A stretch of 64,000 nucleotides of DNA from Cohnella sp. WQ 127256 (GCF_024519285.1 NZ_JAMZCY010000001.1:1116001-1180000); one strand, 5' to 3'. Shown: positions 24,176 to 32,843, counted from the first letter of the stretch. The notes: a model not told the origin generated them from the sequence alone. Numbers and translations: made by a program.

Positions 24176-24883
24176 ATGAATATGACCCGGTTAACGAAAC
24201 GGAATCATTATGAAGAAATCAAAGATCAGCTACTACAAATGATCTTGGACGGGAAGCTTAAGGTCGGTGATAAGCTTCCATCGACGAAGGAAATGTCTGA
24301 GAGCTTTGGGGTTGGGCGTTCTACGACAAGGGAAGCTTTAAGCGCCTTGAAGGCGATGGGACTCATTGAGATTCGACAAGGTGGAGGCTGCCGGGTCATC
24401 CATACCGTGCCTACGGAGTTCGCGATACCAGAGTTAGATTCATTACGGATTAACAGGAATACTTTATTGGAGCTGCTGGAAGCACGGCAATCCCTAGAAG
24501 TGTCCAATGCCTCCATTGCGGCAATGAAGCGAACAGATGCGGATTTAGCGGAATTCGAGACGCTGATTAAAGCGATGGAAAGATCAATCGGGCAAGATCT
24601 GGAGGGAGAACGAACTGACCTCTTATTTCACCTCACACTAGCGAAGGCTACGCATAATTCGATTATGGTCCGTTTATTCGAATCCATAGCGAATCAGCTA
24701 GAAACGGCCATTCATGAGGTTCGCAGGGTTGAGCTGTATGCCAACCAGAAGGTTGCAGAGCAGCTTTACTTGGAGCATTCTGCTATTTACGAGGCGGTTC
24801 GTAAGCAAGATTCAGAGCTTGCTGCGAAGAGAATGAAGAAGCATTTGCAGCATGTGGAGAATATCCTGACGAAGTATATTTAA
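24176..24883 (+). CDS. lutR: GntR-family (FadR subfamily) regulator, LutR-like
   Basis: 235 residues from ATG 24176: an N-terminal GntR winged helix (about 5-75, GDKLPSTKEMSESFGVGRSTTREALSALKAMGLIEI) and an all-helical FCD effector domain with the metal-ligand pattern (D, H in LLFHLTLAKATHN, H in LYLEHSAIY). GGAGG (24160-24164) fits ATG 24176. In Bacillus LutR represses lutABC and is released by lactate; here it is the last gene of the same operon, so autoregulation through the candidate site at 21126 is likely. Confidence 0.88.
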   Translation: MNMTRLTKRNHYEEIKDQLLQMILDGKLKVGDKLPSTKEMSESFGVGRSTTREALSALKAMGLIEIRQGGGCRVIHTVPTEFAIPELDSLRINRNTLLELLEARQSLEVSNASIAAMKRTDADLAEFETLIKAMERSIGQDLEGERTDLLFHLTLAKATHNSIMVRLFESIANQLETAIHEVRRVELYANQKVAEQLYLEHSAIYEAVRKQDSELAAKRMKKHLQHVENILTKYI

Positions 24884-24890
24884 ACCTTTA

Positions 24891-24925
24891 GAGCGAGCAT
24901 GGGAGATGACCCTGCTCGTTCTTTT
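24891..24925 (+). terminator. Terminator after lutR
   Basis: GAGCGAGCATGGG pairs with CCCTGCTCGTTC (one bulged T), followed by TTTTT. Confidence 0.85.
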
Positions 24926-24989
24926 TGTGTGAATTGTTAAAAAGATCTGGTTAGAAAATGCCAAGCTATGAATTTCCCCCAGAAATCCC

Positions 24990-24995
24990 TATAAT
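24990..24995 (+). promoter_or_regulatory. -10 element ahead of the SecA paralogue
   Basis: Perfect TATAAT 38 bp before the start; no good -35 seen at 16-18 bp. Confidence 0.35.
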
Positions 24996-25032
24996 AATAT
25001 CATTATCGTTTTTACAAGAGAGGATTTTTCCG

Positions 25033-27264
25033 ATGAATTTCGCCAGCAAGCTTGTTCAGAAGGTCAAAGATCGTTTCGTGCAGCATAAACTTAAATCTTA
25101 TACAGACAAGCTACGAGAGATCAGCAGCTTTAATGTGCAATCGTGGGACGACGGACGGCTGCAAGCTGAGTCATTAAATTTAAAGAAGAAAGCTCAAAGC
25201 GGAGTATCCTTGGATGAATTACTCGTGGAAGCTTATGCAATAGCCGGAGAAGCAGCCTATCGAGTGCTTGGAATGCGTCCCTTTGACGTGCAATATCAAG
25301 CAGGAGCAGCTCTGCACGAAGGTAATTTGGTTGAAATGCAGACGGGTGAAGGTAAGACACTTGCTGCAGTTATGCCAGCTTACTTGAATGCCCTGCAGGG
25401 AAAAGGTGTACACGTTCTGACGTTTAACGATTATTTGGCTGGTCGCGATGCTGGTTGGATGGGACCGGTTTATCGTTTTCTTGGCTTGACGGTAGGCTTC
25501 GTTAAGGATGGAATGACGACAGAGGAGAGACAGCAGGCATATGCGGCTGACATCACCTATGTGACGGCGAAAGAAGCTGGATTCGATTATTTACGCGATA
25601 CGATTGCGATGAAGACGAGTGATATCGTCCATCGTCCGTTTAATTATACGATTGTGGATGAAGCCGATTCGCTCTTAATCGATGAGGCACGTGTACCCCT
25701 CGTCATCGCAGGGGAAGTTGCCTCCACCGGAGGCGATGGAAGCCGGATGGCAAATCTGGCTAGAGAGCTTACATTAGGCGAGGATTATGATTTCGACGAG
25801 AATAAGCGGAATGTGTTCCTCACGGAAGCTGGCGCTGAGAAAGCCGAGCAGAAGCTACGAAGCGGCAATCTGTACGAGTCTCATAATAGTCATTTGTTAA
25901 CGTCATTAAATTGTGCGCTACATGCAGAATCTCTCTTAAAGAGAGATGTCGATTACATGATTCGTGACGGTAAGCTGGAGCTTATTGATTTATACACGGG
26001 TCGTGTCGCAGAAAATAGACATTGGCCGGATGGACTACAAGCTGCAGTTGAAGCTAAGGAAGGCATGGTATCGAAGTCATCCGGTAAAATATTGGGTACA
26101 ATAACTTTACAGCATTTGTTGAGCTTATATCCGAAGATTAGTGGGATGACGGCAACAGCTCAAGATTCCGCTGATGAATTCGAGGAAACGTACGGACTAA
26201 GCGTCGTTGAAATCCCACCGAATCGTCCACGGATTAGAGTTGATTACGAGAGCCGCATCTATACGCATAAAGAAGCAAGACTCAAAGCGTTGGTGAAAGA
26301 AATCGCGGAGGTTCATACTACGAAACGACCGATCCTCATTGGAACAAGTAGTGTGGAGGAATCGGATCAGCTCGCAGAGCAATTGAAGAAAGCGAATGTT
26401 CCGTGTCACGTTCTGAATGCCAAGAACGATGAGAAGGAAGCCGAGATCATCTCTAAAGCAGGAGAGCTTGGTGCAGTTACTGTATCTACGAATATGGCGG
26501 GACGTGGCGTCGATATTCGCCTTGGTGGCGGCGAGGTGAAGCAAGCGGATGAGGTTGCTCGTCTTGGTGGGTTATATGTGATCGGTACGCATATGAATGA
26601 GAGTGCCCGCATCGACAATCAATTAAGAGGGCGCGCCGGACGTCAGGGAGATCCAGGGTCATCGCGATTCTATGTGTGCTTAGAGGATGAGCTCATCAAC
26701 AGGTTTGGAATAGAGAAGGCAATTCCTGCGTCCTATCGAACGAAAAAGCAGGACGAGCAGTTGGAAGCGTCTGTGTTCCATAAGAAGATGGATCATATTC
26801 AACGTGTAGTTATGGGACAGAACTTCGAAATGCGCAAAACCTTAAACAAATATTCGGATATGGTTGAGGAGCAACGTCGTATTCAGCATGAGCAACGTGA
26901 ATCGGTATTAAACAATGTTGATTCCTTGAGCTCTACGGAAAGATACGTCAGGCTGTATCATATGGATCGAAGCTGGTCTGACCATCTGGCTTATGTTTCT
27001 TACATTCGAGAAGGCATCCATTTGGAAAGCTTAGCGAATCGAAACCCAGTCGACGAGTTTCATCATCGGATCATTCATGCGTTCGAGCAGTTACCAGAAA
27101 AAATTGAGAAGGAAACTGCCAAAACACTAACTAAATTGAATACAAGCGACTCTAAAGAGCAGATTGATTGGGAGAAGGAGGGGCTTAAACCTCCGGCCAG
27201 AACTTGGACTTATCTCATCCAGGACCAATTCATGGAGAAGAAGACGAATATTTTCGGGTTATAG
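25033..27264 (+). CDS. SecA paralogue (accessory SecA2-like ATPase)
   Basis: 743 residues, about 90 shorter than housekeeping SecA, and lacking the C-terminal linker and zinc-binding motif. DEAD-type motor motifs: Walker A QTGEGKT, motif II VDEADSLLIDEA, GTSSVEESDQLAEQL, TNMAGRGVDIRLGGG and GRAGRQGDPGSSRFYVCLED. Motif II is VDEAD rather than the usual VDEVDSILIDEARTP. AGAGAGG 9 nt upstream sets ATG 25033. No SecY2 or accessory secretion protein is nearby; the dGTPase-like gene follows at 15 bp. It probably powers export of a subset of proteins through SecYEG; the clients are unknown. Confidence 0.88.
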   Translation: MNFASKLVQKVKDRFVQHKLKSYTDKLREISSFNVQSWDDGRLQAESLNLKKKAQSGVSLDELLVEAYAIAGEAAYRVLGMRPFDVQYQAGAALHEGNLVEMQTGEGKTLAAVMPAYLNALQGKGVHVLTFNDYLAGRDAGWMGPVYRFLGLTVGFVKDGMTTEERQQAYAADITYVTAKEAGFDYLRDTIAMKTSDIVHRPFNYTIVDEADSLLIDEARVPLVIAGEVASTGGDGSRMANLARELTLGEDYDFDENKRNVFLTEAGAEKAEQKLRSGNLYESHNSHLLTSLNCALHAESLLKRDVDYMIRDGKLELIDLYTGRVAENRHWPDGLQAAVEAKEGMVSKSSGKILGTITLQHLLSLYPKISGMTATAQDSADEFEETYGLSVVEIPPNRPRIRVDYESRIYTHKEARLKALVKEIAEVHTTKRPILIGTSSVEESDQLAEQLKKANVPCHVLNAKNDEKEAEIISKAGELGAVTVSTNMAGRGVDIRLGGGEVKQADEVARLGGLYVIGTHMNESARIDNQLRGRAGRQGDPGSSRFYVCLEDELINRFGIEKAIPASYRTKKQDEQLEASVFHKKMDHIQRVVMGQNFEMRKTLNKYSDMVEEQRRIQHEQRESVLNNVDSLSSTERYVRLYHMDRSWSDHLAYVSYIREGIHLESLANRNPVDEFHHRIIHAFEQLPEKIEKETAKTLTKLNTSDSKEQIDWEKEGLKPPARTWTYLIQDQFMEKKTNIFGL

Positions 27265-27279
27265 AAATGAGGTTGGCTC

Positions 27280-28596
27280 ATGAACGTACGAAAGATGAGA
27301 TTGTTCGATACCGAGAACATCCACTCCGGCGAAGACCGTGATGAATATGAGAAGGATTATGCCAGATTGATTCAGTCTCCTGCGTTCAGAAGACTGCAAG
27401 GAAAGTCGCAAGTATTCGGCGCGGGCTCTGGGGATTATTACCGAACAAGATTAACCCACTCGCTCGAGGTTTCCCAGATTGCCAGAGAAGTTGCGCGGCG
27501 CTTGGGTAAACAGTATTCCTTCTTAGCAAAGAAGGAGCATCCTGGATTAATGATCGATCCGGAGGTCGTAGAATGCGCATCGCTTGCGCACGATCTAGGA
27601 CATCCACCATTCGGACATAAAGGGGAGGAGGTACTAAACCGCCTCCTTCAGGAAGAGCACGGCTTGAAGTATGAAGGGAATGCGCAAAATTTCCGGATTC
27701 TCATGTTTCTGGAGAAGCGTGCTGGAAGTGATAGCGGCTTAGATTTGACCGCTTCGGTATTGCTTGCGATCAACAAATATCCTTATTGCATCGATGAACC
27801 GGGAAAGCTTAAGGGCGTATACCGTAAAGAGTGGGAAGGTATTGATTTTCTTCGCCAAGCTTGGGGAATGCCTGGAAGCTCTGCTACTCTTGAAGCACAG
27901 CTGATGGATCTATGTGATGATATTGCCTATTCCACACATGATCTGGAGGACGGAATTCGCGCAGGGAAAATTCAGATGGATCGCGGATTTTTCGAGGACG
28001 ACCGGTTAGTCACGCATGTGATTCAGGAAATCATTGATGATCCAAGCTATTCCGAAGCCAATTGGGAGAACATCGACCAAGCGGCTATGGTGAAGCAAGT
28101 GCTCATGAATTATCTCGAACAGTGGGAAACCATCTACGCAGAATGCGATCGCGAGCCTTCGCGAACTCGAAGAGAGATGAAGGCGCGGTGGGTAAGGAAG
28201 TTCGCCAATGAGGTTGGCATTATCGATGATCCTATTACGGGGTGGAAGAAGATCACTTTAGTTCGTGATGGCCAGCAGAACGTGGAATTAATGCGTACAA
28301 TTGAGATCCTGAAAAAGCTCGCTTGGGTAACGCTTATTAAGGATTTCCGGGTACAACGGCTACATAAGCGAAGCGAGGTCATGATCGAAAGATTATGGGG
28401 GAGCTTCAAGAACTATGAGACGGGACGACTGATCATTCCACCGGACTGGTTGGGAAGCTACGAAGCGCAGAAGGATACATGGTCATGGGAGCGGCTCGCA
28501 GCAGATTATATCTCTGGGATGACTGACGCCTATGCTGAGAAGGTGTATGCTGAATTTTTTGCTAGCCGCTCTGGCTCGATCTACGAAAGAGATTAA
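27280..28596 (+). CDS. dgt: HD-domain dNTP triphosphohydrolase (dGTPase-like)
   Basis: 438 residues. The HD metal site is spread over RLTHSLEVSQIAREV, the HD in SLAHDLGHPPFGHKGE, and DLCDDIAYSTHDLEDGI, as in Dgt/YwfO-type enzymes that remove triphosphate from deoxynucleoside triphosphates. The N-terminal SPAFRRLQGKSQVF segment is also typical. GAGG lies 8 nt before the ATG. It is 15 bp after the SecA paralogue and so probably shares its transcript, an unexpected pairing. The MerR promoter lies immediately after its stop. Confidence 0.9.
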   Translation: MNVRKMRLFDTENIHSGEDRDEYEKDYARLIQSPAFRRLQGKSQVFGAGSGDYYRTRLTHSLEVSQIAREVARRLGKQYSFLAKKEHPGLMIDPEVVECASLAHDLGHPPFGHKGEEVLNRLLQEEHGLKYEGNAQNFRILMFLEKRAGSDSGLDLTASVLLAINKYPYCIDEPGKLKGVYRKEWEGIDFLRQAWGMPGSSATLEAQLMDLCDDIAYSTHDLEDGIRAGKIQMDRGFFEDDRLVTHVIQEIIDDPSYSEANWENIDQAAMVKQVLMNYLEQWETIYAECDREPSRTRREMKARWVRKFANEVGIIDDPITGWKKITLVRDGQQNVELMRTIEILKKLAWVTLIKDFRVQRLHKRSEVMIERLWGSFKNYETGRLIIPPDWLGSYEAQKDTWSWERLAADYISGMTDAYAEKVYAEFFASRSGSIYERD

Positions 28597-28606
28597 AATT
28601 TTGGAC

Positions 28607-28638
28607 TTGACCCTGACACTAGTGTCAGGGTTTATACT
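28607..28638 (+). promoter_or_regulatory. MerR-type promoter with palindromic operator
   Basis: TTGACC (28607-28612) and TATACT (28633-28638) are separated by an over-long 20 bp spacer (19 bp if TTATAC is used). The spacer region carries a perfect 22 bp palindrome, 28610-28631, with arms ACCCTGACACT and AGTGTCAGGGT. This is the hallmark of promoters untwisted by MerR-family activators, and the MerR gene starts 32 bp downstream. Confidence 0.9.
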
Positions 28639-28669
28639 GGATTTGTATCGATCGGCGGGGGGAATAGGA

Positions 28670-29017
28670 ATGAGAATCGGGGAGCTATCCACGCGTACAG
28701 GAGTCAGCATCCGCTCACTACGCTATTACGAGCAACAGAAGCTGCTAACGTCTGTCCGTGAGGCAAACGGTTATCGGGAATATTCTCCCTTGGCAGAAGA
28801 GCAAGTGCGGACAATCCAGTTTTATTTGACTCTGGGTTTATCGACGGAGCAAATCGCCAGTTTCCTTACTTGTGTATTGAAGAACAAGGAAGCATTTTGC
28901 GAAGAAGTCCTTCCAATCTACGAGCAGAAGCTAAAGGAAATTGACGATCAAATTCATCAACTCACGCAAATCAAATCGAATTTGGAGGACCGTATCCGAT
29001 CCATACAGATAAGTTAA
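28670..29017 (+). CDS. MerR-family transcriptional regulator
   Basis: 115 residues: MerR helix-turn-helix (MRIGELSTRTGVSIRSLRYYEQ), wing with REANGYREYS, then a dimerisation coiled coil (about 80-115, EQKLKEIDDQIHQLTQIKSNLEDRI). One cysteine (C64 region, FLTCVLKNKEAFCEE) and a second near it could sense thiol stress, which would suit the thioredoxin gene 25 bp downstream; this is inference. GGGGGGAATAGGA precedes ATG 28670. The autoregulatory operator lies directly upstream. Confidence 0.92.
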   Translation: MRIGELSTRTGVSIRSLRYYEQQKLLTSVREANGYREYSPLAEEQVRTIQFYLTLGLSTEQIASFLTCVLKNKEAFCEEVLPIYEQKLKEIDDQIHQLTQIKSNLEDRIRSIQIS

Positions 29018-29042
29018 TCTATCCCGTATTGGAGGAGTTACA

Positions 29043-29360
29043 GTGAATATGCTTGCGGTTAATGACACTACCTTTCGAAGTCACATCAAGCAAGAAGGTG
29101 TTACTATGGTGGATTTCGGCACACATTGGTGTCCTCCGTGTAAAGTGTTAAAGCCTATCCTAGATGAGCTTGGTAGCGAATATGGTGAGAAGCTAGCAGT
29201 GCTTGAAGTGAACTGTGATGAGTCTCCAGCAGTGGCATCCGAGTACGGGGTGATGTCGATGCCGACCGTAATCGTTTTCCATAACGGCGTTCCCGTTGAT
29301 AAGTTGATCGGATTACGTCCGAAGTCGGTGTACGAAAGCTTGTTAACGAAATATGTGTAA
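29043..29360 (+). CDS. Thioredoxin-family protein with CPPC active site
   Basis: 105 residues, one thioredoxin fold. The active site reads WCPPCK where housekeeping thioredoxin has WCGPCK; the cis-proline is in SMPTVIVF. The second-position proline is expected to shift the redox potential. GTG 29043 with GGAGGAG 5 nt upstream is preferred; ATG 29049 is possible. No signal peptide, so cytoplasmic. Co-transcribed with the MerR gene from a MerR-type promoter, so it is a regulated thioredoxin rather than the housekeeping one. Confidence 0.92.
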   Translation: MNMLAVNDTTFRSHIKQEGVTMVDFGTHWCPPCKVLKPILDELGSEYGEKLAVLEVNCDESPAVASEYGVMSMPTVIVFHNGVPVDKLIGLRPKSVYESLLTKYV

Positions 29361-29377
29361 GTAGTCTCTAACTCGTG

Positions 29378-29406
29378 AAAAAAGCCGCAAGATTGCGGCT
29401 TTTTTG
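29378..29406 (+). terminator. Terminator after the thioredoxin gene
   Basis: AAAAAAGCCGCAA pairs with TTGCGGCTTTTTT around GA; symmetrical and strong. Confidence 0.95.
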
Positions 29407-29466
29407 TTGTTTTTTAAGCAAAAGTTGCCTATCATGGAGAAGACACATGAAAAGAGGAGCGCTACG

Positions 29467-30228
29467 ATGCATATCGATTTAACCAATAAAACTGTTCTTA
29501 TAACAGGAGCAACGGGTCAATTAGGTCGAGTAATGGCAAGAACACTTGCGAAATGTGGAGCAAATATTGCCATTCATTATCGGAGTAATGAAGCACAAGC
29601 GCATGCCCTACAGGACGAGATTCAAGCGATCGGAAGCCGGACTACAATTGTACAAGCAGATATCACAAATTCAGATTCCGTCCAAGCGATGAAAGAAATC
29701 ATCCACCAGCAGTTGGGTACAGTGGATATCGTCGTTGCTAACGCGGTTATTCAATACGAATGGACAAGTATTCTCGAGCAATCTCCGGAGGATTATGAAA
29801 GCCAATTTGATTCTTCTGTGATGCAGAGTGTATATCTAGCTAAAGCGTTCGCACCCGCCATGATTCAGCAAAAATGGGGCAGGTTCATCGGAATTAATAC
29901 AGAGTGCGTGATGCAGAACTTTCCAACACAATCTGCATATGTTGCTGGTAAACGTGGGATGGACGGCATTTATCGGGTATTGGCTAAAGAAATCGGTGAA
30001 CATCAGATTACTGTTAATCAGGTGGCGCCAGGCTGGACGATCAGTGAACGTGATCGTGAGAACAACACAGAGCATAGTGAGGCTTATGAGCAGACAGTGC
30101 CGTTGAAGCGCAGAGGCACCGATCAGGAGATCGCGAACGCAGTGGCTTTCTTAGCATCAGATTTAGCTAGCTTCATCACAGGCGCTTATCTCCCAGTTAG
30201 TGGCGGTAACGTCATGCCCTCGATCTAA
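29467..30228 (+). CDS. Short-chain dehydrogenase/reductase
   Basis: 253 residues of the SDR family (FabG-like). The nucleotide loop is TGATGQLG, with the middle glycine moved compared with TGxxxGxG; ADITNSD, VANAV (in place of NNAG) and YVAGK follow. The catalytic serine 13 residues before the tyrosine is replaced by threonine (INTEC). The C-terminus LASFITGAYLPVSGG is typical. GAGGAG about 8 nt before ATG 29467 sets the start. Single gene after a terminator; the substrate cannot be told. Confidence 0.85.
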   Translation: MHIDLTNKTVLITGATGQLGRVMARTLAKCGANIAIHYRSNEAQAHALQDEIQAIGSRTTIVQADITNSDSVQAMKEIIHQQLGTVDIVVANAVIQYEWTSILEQSPEDYESQFDSSVMQSVYLAKAFAPAMIQQKWGRFIGINTECVMQNFPTQSAYVAGKRGMDGIYRVLAKEIGEHQITVNQVAPGWTISERDRENNTEHSEAYEQTVPLKRRGTDQEIANAVAFLASDLASFITGAYLPVSGGNVMPSI

Positions 30229-30393
30229 CCAGTCTGTGTCATAACTAGACTTTCGTCTAAGGTTATAACTTGACTCCTAACCATTTAAACAATTTGTGCG
30301 TTAAGGTAGCATATATAGATAATGACATAGAATGGAGAGAGAGGCGTCCTCAAGAGAAAGCAATCCTGCAAGAATGGATAGGAGTAAATAGAT

Positions 30394-30978
30394 ATGTTTA
30401 AGAACGTAATCGATTTTCTAATGGACTTTGGTGCATGGGGATTGTTTATTCATTCTTTTGCCGACGCAGTTTTTTTTCCGATTCCTGCTTTTTTTCTGCA
30501 AGTCCCCTTGAGCTTACTTAATCCGTCCAATGCGCTTTGGTTAGCTACCGTAGGATACATTGCTTGTTTACTTGGCACGCCATTCGGCTATTTGATCGGT
30601 AAAGTGCTTGGTCATTCTATTTTGTATAAAGTGCTAAAGAAATCATGGGTTGACTCTGCTAATGAATTGTTTAAGAAAAACGGACATTCAGCGATATTGA
30701 TTGGGTCGTTCACACCTATTCCTTTCAAGGTTTTTACGATATTGTCTGGCTGCATGAATTTTCCTCTATGGCGATTACTCGCTTACGCTGCTCTCGGTCG
30801 TGCCGTTAAGTTCTATGCAGTTGGTATATTGTTCTATTTCTATGGTAAGACAGCAGAAGGTATGGTTAAGGACGTTTCCTTATATATATTTGTTATTGGG
30901 GTACCGCTCATATTATTGTTCTTATGGATTAATCGAAGGTACAAAAAGAAAAAGGAACTCGCGACTAAAGAGGGATAA
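30394..30978 (+). CDS. VTT-domain membrane protein (DedA/YqaA-like)
   Basis: 194 residues with about five hydrophobic segments. The family core is visible: FFLQVPLSLLNP, GTPFGYLIGKVLG and GSFTPIPFKVFTILSGCMNFPLWRLLAYAALGRAVKFY, the conserved glycine/proline/arginine stretch of SNARE-associated/VTT proteins. A basic tail ends it. Relatives act in phospholipid scrambling or undecaprenyl phosphate recycling. The 165 bp upstream are AT-rich, with only weak promoter-like TTGTGC/GATAAT. Confidence 0.85.
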   Translation: MFKNVIDFLMDFGAWGLFIHSFADAVFFPIPAFFLQVPLSLLNPSNALWLATVGYIACLLGTPFGYLIGKVLGHSILYKVLKKSWVDSANELFKKNGHSAILIGSFTPIPFKVFTILSGCMNFPLWRLLAYAALGRAVKFYAVGILFYFYGKTAEGMVKDVSLYIFVIGVPLILLFLWINRRYKKKKELATKEG

Positions 30979-30991
30979 TTTACTCATCTCC

Positions 30992-31056
30992 AACAACAAC
31001 AGGAGCTAACTTACTAGGTCTGTATTGACCTAATGAGTTAGCTCCTTTGTTGTGTT
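30992..31056. terminator. Bidirectional hairpin between convergent genes
   Basis: A long imperfect stem, AACAACAACAGGAGCTAAC... with ...GTTAGCTCCTTTGTTGTGTT, inner arms AGGTC/GACCT. It serves the VTT gene (+) and the DUF1657 gene (-). Confidence 0.7.
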
Positions 31057-31084
31057 TGAAGCTTATTTAACCCTGCTAAATGAT

Positions 31085-31291
31085 TTAGAAGCCTTTATAT
31101 TGAGGTTCTTCATTTTCTAATTGTTGAACTCTGTTCTCAACCTGATCCAGAATTTGCTGTGTTTGGCCAGCTGCATTTGTGTAAAGTGTTTTTGCTTCTT
31201 GATTCTGAGTTTCTAATGCAAAGGACTCAAGACTCGCTTGAACACTCTTGAGTGAGGCAACACATGTTTTTACTTGAGAAGCTACTGTCAA
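31085..31291 (-). CDS. DUF1657 small protein
   Basis: 68 residues starting MTVASQVKTCVASLKS, an all-helical protein rich in Q, A, E with a predicted coiled coil, as in DUF1657 proteins found beside spoVA genes. The start is TTG 31291: AGGAGGTGA lies 5 nt upstream, whereas the GTG at 31300 would abut that site. It faces away from the DUF421-spoVA genes across a shared 190 bp region. The same domain recurs at the C-terminus of the DUF421 protein next door. Confidence 0.85.
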   Translation of the reverse strand: MTVASQVKTCVASLKSVQASLESFALETQNQEAKTLYTNAAGQTQQILDQVENRVQQLENEEPQYKGF

Positions 31292-31478
31292 TGATCTCAC
31301 CTCCTGATTAAAGTACTTTTTATTATCATGTCAACGATCGTTTTTTATGAGTGTAAGAAATCGACTTGTGTTACCTGTAATGGTTAAACATTCCTAGTGC
31401 GAGATTTTCATAATATGGGTCGGTTAAACAAACAATTTATATCATGAGGATGCCAAAAGGATAAGAGGAGGACCTAAC

Positions 31479-32339
31479 TTGCCAGCATGGTATGAAATTG
31501 TATATCGAACCTTATTAGCGGTTGTTGCTCTCTTTATTTTCACTAAGCTGTTGGGGAAGAGACAAGTGTCACAGATGTCGATGTTTGAATACATTACGGG
31601 GATTACAATCGGTAACTTGGTCGGCTACATATCCTTGGATACGGACATGAAATGGTACTTGGGTTTAATCGCTATCCTTGTTTGGGTTATTGTTTCATTA
31701 GGAATTGAGTATTTGCAAATGAAAAGTAAAAAAGCCAGAGATTTTATTGATAGTAAAGGAAGAGTGCTCGTAAAAGATGGGAAAATACTGGAGGATAACT
31801 TAAAGCGCGAACGGTTGACCTCTGATGAGCTGATGGAGCAGCTAAGGAAGAAAATGGCGTTTAAGGTTGCAGATGTAGAATTCGCAATTATGGAGCCAAG
31901 TGGTGACATTAATGTGCTGTTAACAAGAGAAAATCAGCCCCTTACACCGAAGCATCTTGGGATCAAAGTAGGTCCAGAGCAGGAGCCGCAATGTGTCATT
32001 ATGGACGGGAAAATTATGGACGAGCCACTCGCAACATTAGGCTTAAGTCGGGGTTGGTTAAATACGGAATTGGAAAAGGTTGGTGCGGCAATAGAAAATG
32101 TGTATCTCGGTCAAGTCGACTCCTATGGGGAATTGTATGTAGATTTGTTTGACGATCAGCTCAAAGTACCTCTTCCGCAGAAGAAGGCTGCACTGTTCGC
32201 GACATTGAAAAAGTGCGAAGCGGATCTCATGTTATTTGGGTTAACAACGAAAAATAAAAAAGCAAAAGACATGTACGAGCAATGCGTAAATCAGATGGAA
32301 ACGATCATCGAAGATCTAAAGCCCATACTTCATCGATAG
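31479..32339 (+). CDS. DUF421 membrane protein with C-terminal DUF1657 domain
   Basis: 286 residues. Two or three N-terminal helices (about 7-75) and the YetF/DUF421 soluble domains (KLLGKRQVSQMSMFEYITGITIGNLVG, VLLTRENQP) occupy the first 230; the last 55 residues (KKCEADLMLFGLTTKNKKAKDMYEQC) resemble the DUF1657 protein on the other side of the promoter region. TTG start with AGAGGAGG 7 nt upstream. A sigma-G-like -10 CATAATA at 31409-31415 has a poor -35. It heads the spoVAC-D-E genes, as in spoVA-2mob clusters. Confidence 0.88.
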   Translation: MPAWYEIVYRTLLAVVALFIFTKLLGKRQVSQMSMFEYITGITIGNLVGYISLDTDMKWYLGLIAILVWVIVSLGIEYLQMKSKKARDFIDSKGRVLVKDGKILEDNLKRERLTSDELMEQLRKKMAFKVADVEFAIMEPSGDINVLLTRENQPLTPKHLGIKVGPEQEPQCVIMDGKIMDEPLATLGLSRGWLNTELEKVGAAIENVYLGQVDSYGELYVDLFDDQLKVPLPQKKAALFATLKKCEADLMLFGLTTKNKKAKDMYEQCVNQMETIIEDLKPILHR

Positions 32340-32354
32340 AGAAGGGGGATTATT

Positions 32355-32837
32355 GTGTCAAATAGTAAGAAAAAGAAATTAACACCTACTCAGCAGGAAT
32401 ATCAAGAAATGGCCAAAAAGCGAGAGCCCGCGAGAGCGATATTAAAAAATTGCTTTCGTGCTTTTATATCTGGGGGGACCATTTGTCTGATCGGTCAAGC
32501 GATTACAGATATGTTCATCCATTGGGGTGGCTTTGATAAGGAGAAAGCAGCGAATCCCACAGTTGCTGTATTAATTATCATTTCTGTTATTTTAACCAGT
32601 ATGGGTGTATACGATAAAATTTCACAATGGGCGGGTGCTGGGTCAGCTGTTCCTGTAACTGGGTTTGCTAATTCGATGGCTTCATCCGCGATAGAGCACC
32701 GCAGCGAAGGCCTTGTACTTGGTGTTGGGGGTAAAATGTTCGAGCTTGCCGGATCAGTTATTGTTTTTGGTACAGTTGCAGCCTTTATTATTGGTATTCT
32801 GCATCTCATATTCAATCCGAGCAGTGTGGGAGGATGA
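32355..32837 (+). CDS. spoVAC: Stage V sporulation protein AC
   Basis: 160 residues: a basic cytoplasmic N-terminus, then helices at about 35-60, 68-92, and 120-155 with the GAGSAVPVTGFANSMASSAIEHRSEG motif of SpoVAC/SpoVAE proteins. In B. subtilis SpoVAC is a mechanosensitive channel component for dipicolinic acid in the spore inner membrane. GTG start with GAAGGGGGA upstream. It lies 15 bp after the DUF421 gene and 6 bp before spoVAD. Confidence 0.95.
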   Translation: MSNSKKKKLTPTQQEYQEMAKKREPARAILKNCFRAFISGGTICLIGQAITDMFIHWGGFDKEKAANPTVAVLIIISVILTSMGVYDKISQWAGAGSAVPVTGFANSMASSAIEHRSEGLVLGVGGKMFELAGSVIVFGTVAAFIIGILHLIFNPSSVGG

Positions 32838-32843
32838 TCGCGA

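Noticed and set aside
24958..25032. N-terminal extension of the SecA paralogue
   Set aside because: It covers the TATAAT element; ATG 25033 has AGAGAGG and the family-like start MNFASKLV.
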